DNA of 10,352 bases from positions 1 to 10,352 of the forward strand of contig JAIRNB010000210.1 of the NCBI GenBank assembly GCA_031258265.1, in the 5' to 3' direction. Below the pieces are notes generated by a model that searched no databases, was not told the DNA's origin, and worked only from the letters and a program-made list of their open reading frames with translations. The position numbers were made by a program, and so were the translations under genes. Origin of the DNA: Treponema sp. GTDB lineage: Bacteria; Spirochaetota; Spirochaetia; Treponematales; Breznakiellaceae. Shown one piece after another: positions 5,940 through 10,352 of this stretch; the stretch's first letter is position 1; every line of letters begins with the position of its first letter.

Positions 5940-7145
5940 GTGGATTTTGAAAGAATCAGGGCCGCGGCCCGGGGATACGCGGGGGATATGACAAGATTCC
6001 TGCGGGACCTTATCAGGATACCGGGGGAAAGCTGCGGCGAGGAAGCGGTGATTAAGCGGATCGTCGGGGAAATGGAAGCCCTGGACTTTGACAAAATCGA
6101 AGTGGACAAGATGGGGAATGTCCTGGGCTTCATGGGCAGCGGGGAAAGCCTTATCGCCTTTGACGCCCATGTGGACACCGTGGGAATTGGGGAACGGGGA
6201 AACTGGAAATTCGATCCCTACCAGGGCTACGAGAACGATACTGAAATCGGAGGCCGGGGTGCGTCGGATCAGATCGGTGGCATGGCGGCGGCGGTTTACG
6301 GGGCCAGGATCATGAAGGACCTGGGGCTCCTCTCCGGCAAGTACCGGGTTCTGGTTTCCGGCACCGTACAGGAGGAAGACTGCGACGGCCTTTGCTGGCA
6401 GTACATTATCAACGAGGACAAGATCCGGCCGGATTTTGTGGTGATCACCGAACCCACCGACGGGCATATCAACCGGGGACAGCGGGGGCGGATGGAGATT
6501 CGCGTGGAGGTAAAGGGGGTCTCCTGCCACGGCTCCGCCCCGGAACGGGGGGATAACGCCATCTACAAGATGGCGGAGATCATCGGCGAAGTAAAAGAAC
6601 TGAACAGCCGCCTGAAGGACGACCCCTTCCTGGGGAAAGGCAGCCTGGCGGTATCGGAGATCTTCTACAATTCCCCCAGCCGCTGCGCGGTGGCGGATAT
6701 GTGCGCCATCTCCGTGGACCGGCGGCTTACTTCGGGGGAGACATGGCAGATGGCGCTGAAAGAAATTGAAGGGCTGCCCGCGGTCCGGCGTTACGGAGCC
6801 CAGGTTTCCATGTACAAATACGAACGGCCCAGCTATACGGGACTCCGCTACCCTACGGAATGTTTCTTCCCCACCTGGACTCTCCCGGAGGGGCACCCGG
6901 TGACCCAGGCCATGGCGGAAGCGTACCGGGGGCTTTGGGGGGAACCGGAAATTTCCAAATGGACCTTTTCCACCAACGGGGTGGCGATCATGGGCCGGGA
7001 GGGAATCCCCTGCATCGGCCTGGGGCCGGGAAAGGAGGCGCAGGCCCATGCCCCCAATGAGATTACCTGGAAGCAGGACCTGGTTAAATGCGCCGCGGTA
7101 TACGCCGCCCTGCCTTCGCTTTATACAGGCCAGGGAAACAAGTGA
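5940..7145 (+). CDS. ygeY: YgeY-type M20 family metallohydrolase
   Basis: A 401-residue cytosolic amidohydrolase/deacylase of the M20 zinc peptidase family (ArgE/DapE/CPG2-like). The metal-site pattern is complete: His77-Val-Asp79 (DAHVDT), Asp110 in GRGASDQIGG, the general base/ligand pair Glu145-Glu146 in VQEED, Glu171 in TEPTDGH, and a C-terminal His370 in QAHAPNE. HGSAPERGDNA in the middle belongs to the dimerisation/lid region. The EPTDGHINRGQRGRMEI stretch and the adjacent ygeW support the YgeY subgroup, a family linked by genomic context to selenium-dependent hydroxylase and purine/urate catabolism clusters. The substrate is not established by the sequence; an N-acyl or N-carbamoyl amino acid is likely. 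It starts at GTG with a good ribosome site, 59 nt after the threonine synthase-like gene, and is flanked on both sides by related palindromes. Confidence 0.88.
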   Translation: MDFERIRAAARGYAGDMTRFLRDLIRIPGESCGEEAVIKRIVGEMEALDFDKIEVDKMGNVLGFMGSGESLIAFDAHVDTVGIGERGNWKFDPYQGYENDTEIGGRGASDQIGGMAAAVYGARIMKDLGLLSGKYRVLVSGTVQEEDCDGLCWQYIINEDKIRPDFVVITEPTDGHINRGQRGRMEIRVEVKGVSCHGSAPERGDNAIYKMAEIIGEVKELNSRLKDDPFLGKGSLAVSEIFYNSPSRCAVADMCAISVDRRLTSGETWQMALKEIEGLPAVRRYGAQVSMYKYERPSYTGLRYPTECFFPTWTLPEGHPVTQAMAEAYRGLWGEPEISKWTFSTNGVAIMGREGIPCIGLGPGKEAQAHAPNEITWKQDLVKCAAVYAALPSLYTGQGNK

Positions 7146-7147
7146 GC

Positions 7148-7176
7148 CTGTTCCAAAAACTGAATTTTTTGAACAG
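7148..7176. repeat. Imperfect palindrome, copy 2 (just after ygeY)
   Basis: CTGTTC (7148-7153) pairs with GAACAG (7171-7176), and AAAAA with TTTTT inside it. There is one mismatch and a CTGAA loop. The sequence shares the CAAAAACTGAA core and TTTTTGAACA arm with the palindrome at 5895-5924, so both belong to one small repeat family. It starts 2 nt after the ygeY stop. Confidence 0.75.
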
Positions 7177-7213
7177 CTTAAAGTAAAGTTCCGGCCCCCG
7201 TATGTCCTCCCTT

Positions 7214-7328
7214 ACCCCCCAAGCGGGGCGTTGCGGGGCGGAAAGCGATTGGCCCTGCCCCGCATAGGGGGGTGCGGCGCAACAAAGCAGCGGAGCTGCG
7301 GCGTGCGCCGCAGGGGGGCTTCCCCCCT
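7214..7328. repeat. GC-rich multi-stem element in the ygeY-ygeW spacer
   Basis: Several nested inverted repeats lie in a row. ACCCCCC (7214-7220) pairs with GGGGGGT (7267-7273), enclosing TGCGGGGC (7232-7239) with GCCCCGCA (7257-7264). TGCGGCGCA (7273-7281) pairs with TGCGCCGCA (7304-7312), enclosing GCAGC-GGA-GCTGC (7287-7299). Last is AGGGGGG-CTT-CCCCCCT (7312-7328). It fills most of the 208-nt spacer and has no coding sense. The GGA loop recalls the repeat at 109-209, but the sequence is otherwise different. It could be a dispersed palindromic element, an mRNA-stabilising structure or an attenuator for ygeW. Confidence 0.75.
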
Positions 7329-7353
7329 AAAATAATTACCAACAGGAGTTAGT

Positions 7354-8547
7354 ATGACCGGTATTGACAGTTTTATAAAAAAGTTAGAGACCCTGGATTG
7401 CGGCGGTCTTTACGGGAAGGACTTTTTCCTTACCTGGGAAAAAAGCGCCGCCGAACTTGACGCGGTTTTTACCGTTGCCGGAGCCCTGCGTTGTCTCCGG
7501 GAAAACAACATCGCCGCCAGGCTGTTCCGCGGCGGCCTGGGGGTTTCGGTGTTCCGGGACAATTCCACCAGAACCCGTTTTAGTTTTGCCGGCGCCTGTA
7601 ACCTTCTGGGGCTTGCCGTTCAGGACCTGGACGAGGGGAAGGCCCAGATTGCCCACGGCGAGACGGTCCGGGAGACGGCGAACATGGTGTCCTTCATGGC
7701 GGAGGTGATCGGCATCCGGGACGATATGTACATCGGCAAGGGAAACGCCTATATGAGGGAGGTGTCCCGGGCCCTGGAGGAGGGATGGCGGGAGGGAATC
7801 CTGGAGCAGCGGCCCATGGTAGTAAATCTACAGTGCGACATTGATCACCCCACCCAGACTATGGCGGATATGGCCCACATCATCAGCCATTTTGGGGGAG
7901 TAGAAAAACTGCGGGGAAAGAAGATCGCCATGACCTGGGCTTATTCCCCTTCTTACGGGAAACCCCTGTCCGTACCCCAGGGGATTATCGGTCTTTTGAC
8001 CCGCTTCGGTATGGAGGTGGTCTTGGCCCATCCCGAAGGCTACGAAGTAATGTCCGGCGTGGAACGGATCGCCCTGGAAAACGCCGCCGGAAGCGGGGGA
8101 AGTTTTAGCCGGGTCCCTTCAATGGCGGCGGCCTTCGCCGGGGCGGACATCGTTTATCCCAAAAGCTGGGCCCCCTATGGGGCCATGGAAAAACGGACAA
8201 GCCTGTATGAACGCGGAGACACCGAAGGGATCAGGGCCCTGGAAAAGGAACTCCTGGCCCAGAACGGAACCCACAGGGATTGGGAATGTACCGAAGACAT
8301 GATGAAGACAACCCGGAACGGTGAAGCCCTGTACCTGCACTGCCTTCCCGCGGATATTTCCGGGCTAAGCTGCAAGGAAGGGGAGGTGGCCGCCCCGGTA
8401 TTCGACCGCTGGCGGGCTTCCCTGTATAAACAGGCCAGCTACAAACCATACATCATCGCCGCCATGATCCTCCTGGGGAAATTCAAGAATCCCCCGGAGA
8501 TTCTCGCCCGGTTAGCCAAACGGAAAAAATCCCGGCGCTGGTCTTGA
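7354..8547 (+). CDS. ygeW: YgeW-type knotted carbamoyltransferase
   Basis: A 397-residue member of the aspartate/ornithine carbamoyltransferase superfamily, nearly the same length as E. coli YgeW. The carbamoyl-phosphate motif STRTR is at residues 71-75, HPTQ at 165-168 and HCLP at 329-332. The length, well above the roughly 310-330 of anabolic OTC/ATC, and the family resemblance point to the knotted YgeW group rather than ArgF. E. coli YgeW is described as an ancestral catabolic transcarbamylase with no activity found on the usual substrates, so the amino acceptor here is unknown. A likely role is phosphorolysis of a ureido compound to carbamoyl phosphate, feeding a carbamate kinase; none is in the window. 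The start is ATG 7354 with AGGAG at 7344-7348. It is separated from ygeY by 208 nt of repeat DNA but keeps the same strand. Confidence 0.9.
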   Translation: MTGIDSFIKKLETLDCGGLYGKDFFLTWEKSAAELDAVFTVAGALRCLRENNIAARLFRGGLGVSVFRDNSTRTRFSFAGACNLLGLAVQDLDEGKAQIAHGETVRETANMVSFMAEVIGIRDDMYIGKGNAYMREVSRALEEGWREGILEQRPMVVNLQCDIDHPTQTMADMAHIISHFGGVEKLRGKKIAMTWAYSPSYGKPLSVPQGIIGLLTRFGMEVVLAHPEGYEVMSGVERIALENAAGSGGSFSRVPSMAAAFAGADIVYPKSWAPYGAMEKRTSLYERGDTEGIRALEKELLAQNGTHRDWECTEDMMKTTRNGEALYLHCLPADISGLSCKEGEVAAPVFDRWRASLYKQASYKPYIIAAMILLGKFKNPPEILARLAKRKKSRRWS

Positions 8548-8572
8548 GCTGCGGGGGAAGCCCTCTGCCGCC

Positions 8573-8650
8573 GGTTTTCGCTGCCGGTTCCCGCCCCTGG
8601 TTTCCGCCGCCGGTTTTCGCTTTCGGTTTTCGCTTCTGGTTCCCGCGGTA
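8573..8650. repeat. 13-bp tandem repeat, six units
   Basis: GGTT recurs exactly every 13 nt, at 8573, 8586, 8599, 8612, 8625 and 8638, each time followed by a pyrimidine pair and CGC (consensus GGTTYYCGC plus four variable bases). The last unit diverges at its end (GGTA in place of the usual pyrimidine-rich tail). The array begins 25 nt after the ygeW stop, between convergent genes. The 13-nt period does not fit a coding repeat, and the units are too short for CRISPR. Confidence 0.85.
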
Positions 8651-8672
8651 AGTTAAGCCTTTCGGAACCATG

Positions 8673-8702
8673 CCGAAGCCTATTACCCCGAAGCCTGTTA
8701 CG
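8673..8702. repeat. 15-bp tandem duplication
   Basis: CCGAAGCCTATTACC is followed directly by CCGAAGCCTGTTACG, 13 of 15 bases alike. It lies 8 nt before the end of the convergent minus-strand gene. No clear intrinsic terminator is visible for either gene in this 163-nt spacer. Confidence 0.7.
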
Positions 8703-8710
8703 GACCCGGT

Positions 8711-9820
8711 TTAATGGGGGAGCAGCATAGTAATGTTGTTCCGGGCCGCCTTAAAAAAGGCGGAGACGGTTTCCGCTATTAGTTTCTTTGTGTCCCCGTC
8801 GATGCCCTGGTAGCCGCGGATTATCAGGGAGGCGCTTTTAAGCCAGTCGTTTCCCAATTTCGGCAGGGAATTTGTTTCCGTGGAAAGGAGAATTTCGTAG
8901 AGGGCGTCGGTGAAACGCCGCCGCCGTTCACTGTCCAGGCCGTTGATCCATTCCCTAAGGGTGCGGCTCATAAAGATACTCTCCTGGCTCATCTCCTTCA
9001 TCCGCACCACATCATCCCGCCCCAGTTCCCAGGAAAAAACATCATGCTGCATAAGCCCTGTCTGCCTGCTCTTAACCACCGTGTAATCTTCAGGATGTTC
9101 AAACAACATTCCTATCACCGAAGACTGGGGGACAAAGGATTGTATCCGGCCTTTTATCTGCGGGAATCCTGAACTCTCAAGGACTTTAGGGCCAAAGCCC
9201 GGCGCATCATTGCTGTAAATTGCCCGGATCCGGCGGCGGATACTTTTCTTGCAGAAGGCGGCGGCATAGATCGCCAGGTTTCCCCCCTTGGAGTGTCCCC
9301 CCAGACAAAGGGGACCCCGGACCCGGAGGGCCGTATTTTCCAGATAGGAAACGGCCTCAAGCTGGGCGGGAACAGCATCGCTGAAGCTCATATTGAAATC
9401 TTCTTTCCAGCCCACAATGGTGTTGTCGGTCCCCCGGTAGCTGATAAGGGAAAAATCCCCGCAGCCCAGGATGCTTATGGCGGAAAACTGTTTTTCCGCC
9501 GCCGGATCGATCTGGTTGACATAATAGCGAAGTTCCAAATTCCCGTAACGTTCACTGGAACCCAGGGCCGCCATCAGCGCCGGATCATCCCGGAACACCA
9601 GTTCATCGTCGAAGGCGGCGGGCCTTTTCTTTAAGATGCCGGAAATTTTCTTCGCCGCCTCCGCAATGGTAATACCCCTGTTTTCTTCCGGCCCCCCCAC
9701 AATACGGTCAAAGGGGAAATAGGCAATATGGGTAAGAATGATATTGTCCACCGGATTAAAGGGGGCCTTACGGAAACTAAGGTCCCCCCGCCAGTTTATG
9801 TAGTCAAATATTCCCGCCAT
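8711..9820 (-). CDS. Mbeg1-like (DUF2974) alpha/beta-hydrolase fold protein
   Basis: A 369-residue protein with the class 3 lipase-like core of the Mbeg1-like/DUF2974 family. The N-terminus (FDYINWRGDLSF, then FNPVDNIILTHIAYFPFD) matches the family opening. YRGTD at 128-132 is the lipase-like oxyanion-region motif. GHSKGG at 175-180 is the nucleophile elbow with Ser177. An Asp in NDAPGF and a His in MQHDVFSW are plausible triad partners. No signal peptide or membrane helix is seen, so it should be cytosolic. The natural substrate of this family is not known to me; an ester or lipid is expected. The chosen start is ATG at 9820, where family similarity begins; an ATG at 9868 would add 16 unconserved residues. 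No ribosome site precedes 9820. It runs convergently to ygeW and is unlikely to be part of that pathway. Confidence 0.85.
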   Translation of the reverse strand: MAGIFDYINWRGDLSFRKAPFNPVDNIILTHIAYFPFDRIVGGPEENRGITIAEAAKKISGILKKRPAAFDDELVFRDDPALMAALGSSERYGNLELRYYVNQIDPAAEKQFSAISILGCGDFSLISYRGTDNTIVGWKEDFNMSFSDAVPAQLEAVSYLENTALRVRGPLCLGGHSKGGNLAIYAAAFCKKSIRRRIRAIYSNDAPGFGPKVLESSGFPQIKGRIQSFVPQSSVIGMLFEHPEDYTVVKSRQTGLMQHDVFSWELGRDDVVRMKEMSQESIFMSRTLREWINGLDSERRRRFTDALYEILLSTETNSLPKLGNDWLKSASLIIRGYQGIDGDTKKLIAETVSAFFKAARNNITMLLPH

Positions 9821-9826
9821 GATTTT

Positions 9827-9832
9827 AGTATA
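9827..9832 (-). promoter_or_regulatory. Possible -10 box of the Mbeg1-like gene
   Basis: On the minus strand TATACT lies 6 nt before the ATG at 9820, with only AAAATC between. If used, transcription would begin at or near the start codon (leaderless). No good -35 box is seen at the proper distance (TACTCC at 17 nt), so the call is tentative. Confidence 0.3.
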
Positions 9833-9919
9833 GCACTGGTCCAGGGCTTGGAGTAGAATGAAGCCCATGACAAATCGGGGGACCGGCGTTTACTTTTTTT
9901 TAAGTTGTTTATGGGCGCA

Positions 9920-10045
9920 TTTTTGCGTGCCCGCAAAAACCGGGCTTTCCGGGGCTCCGCGGGTCCCTTACCCGCTCCGGCCTCCTCGTCCCGCCTCCGG
10001 CGGGACTGCGGTGGCGCGCTGCGCGCCCCCTCCAATCCCTTGCGC
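9920..10045 (-). repeat. Structured dispersed repeat, copy B (core 9939-10045 plus hairpin 9920-9939)
   Basis: Reverse complement of the repeat at 109-209, so the two copies face each other across about 9.7 kb. All three stems are kept. The middle one is GTCCCGCC-TCC-GGCGGGAC (9988-10006), with 8-bp arms against 5 bp in copy A and the same loop (GGA on the minus strand). The AAGGG loop hairpin is identical. As in copy A, a variable hairpin adjoins the same end of the core, here TTTTTGCG-TGCC-CGCAAAAA (9920-9939). Confidence 0.85.
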
Positions 10046-10265
10046 GATAAGGGCAGCCGGCCCCGCGGCGCGCCCGCCCGCCTAAAGCCGGGCTCGCATT
10101 TGGCCGGGATAAAGACAGTCGTCGTGCGCCGGGCGGGTGTTACATTTTTTCCTTAACGCGCCCTTACCAGGACAATTACTTCGCCCCATGCCGGCCATGC
10201 CGGCGGCGGAAGAAATTGGTCCAAAACCGGCGCATAAGTTTCCATGGCAAGACACCGGAGGGTAA
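10046..10265. other. Non-coding spacer between the repeat and the last gene
   Basis: No gene is seen. It contains a very GC-rich stretch (10050-10080), a long-looped CCCGCCCG/CGGGCGGG inverted pair ending before a T6 run near 10145-10150, and a tandem 9-mer CATGCCGGC at 10187-10195 and 10196-10204. No convincing -35/-10 pair for the downstream gene was found by eye. Confidence 0.5.
10257..10262 (+). promoter_or_regulatory. Ribosome binding site of the gene at the right edge
   Basis: GGAGGG is followed by TAA (in frame, so it blocks any further upstream start) and then in-frame ATGs at 10266, 10272 and 10281. Spacing of 3, 9 and 18 nt favours ATG 10272. Confidence 0.6.
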
Positions 10266-10352
10266 ATGCCGATGCCTTATATGACAAAGGAACCGGGCAG
10301 GAGATTAAGCCCCCTGGTTCATAACCTCTACATCTCTCCCCTGGCGGTGACT
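10266..10352 (+). CDS. Start of an unidentified gene, 3' truncated
   Basis: An open frame of 29 codons runs to the window end, beginning MPMPYMTKEPGRRLSPLV. It has a strong ribosome site, and the frame is closed just upstream by TAA at 10263-10265. The true start may be 10272 (spacing 9 nt) rather than 10266. A basic stretch (GRR) is followed by a mildly hydrophobic segment, which is too short to tell a membrane anchor from a soluble N-terminus. No family recognised. Confidence 0.5.
   Translation, partial: MPMPYMTKEPGRRLSPLVHNLYISPLAVT

Noticed and set aside
5856..7049. Long open frame on the minus strand opposite ygeY
   Set aside because: It is antisense to a gene with a full M20 metal site and has no domain signature of its own.
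7312..7328. G6/C6 stem as an intrinsic terminator after ygeY
   Set aside because: It is followed by TAAAATAATT, not a T run, and it forms part of a larger repeat-like element.
7354..8547. Anabolic ornithine carbamoyltransferase (ArgF)
   Set aside because: The protein is about 60-80 residues longer than typical ArgF, and the neighbour is YgeY-type, which fits YgeW better.
8573..8702. CRISPR-like array
   Set aside because: The units are only 13-15 bp and directly adjacent, with no spacers and no cas genes.

Overview
The window looks like chromosomal DNA from a spirochaete, most likely a Treponema of the gut-dwelling kind. This is inferred from protein style, G-rich codon use (many GGG glycine codons and G runs) and abundant hairpin-type dispersed repeats. 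No rRNA or other phylogenetic marker confirms it. Start codons are relaxed: ATG, GTG and probably TTG are used.

Layout. Positions 1-341 hold a possible gene tail, three hairpins and a structured repeat of about 100 bp (copy A). Positions 342-3083 hold a tightly overlapping purine-synthesis set, purE-purC-purF. After an 86-nt gap without a visible terminator, 3170-5880 holds two overlapping fold-type II PLP enzymes: one of unknown substrate (490 aa) and one resembling threonine synthase (413 aa). They are followed on the same strand by an M20-family hydrolase of the YgeY type (5940-7145) and a knotted carbamoyltransferase of the YgeW type (7354-8547). Two related A/T-rich palindromes bracket ygeY, and a GC-rich multi-stem element lies in front of ygeW. 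A convergent gene on the minus strand (8711-9820) encodes an Mbeg1-like/DUF2974 alpha/beta hydrolase. The spacer between it and ygeW holds a 13-bp tandem repeat (six units) and a 15-bp duplication. At the right end, a second copy of the structured repeat (copy B) lies inverted relative to copy A. The start of another plus-strand gene runs off the window.

How the genes work together. PurF makes phosphoribosylamine (first step), PurE makes CAIR and PurC makes SAICAR, so the first block is part of de novo IMP synthesis. The second block looks catabolic. In other bacteria YgeW and YgeY families sit in clusters with YgeX (2,3-diaminopropionate ammonia-lyase) that are linked to selenium-dependent hydroxylases and anaerobic purine/urate breakdown. 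Here no YgeX is seen. Two different PLP enzymes occupy the corresponding place, directly behind purine-synthesis genes. The most interesting hypothesis is therefore a variant pathway that breaks down a carbamoyl- or acyl-substituted (di)amino acid, possibly derived from purines, using this PLP enzyme pair. The genes and motifs are seen; the substrate and pathway are inference.
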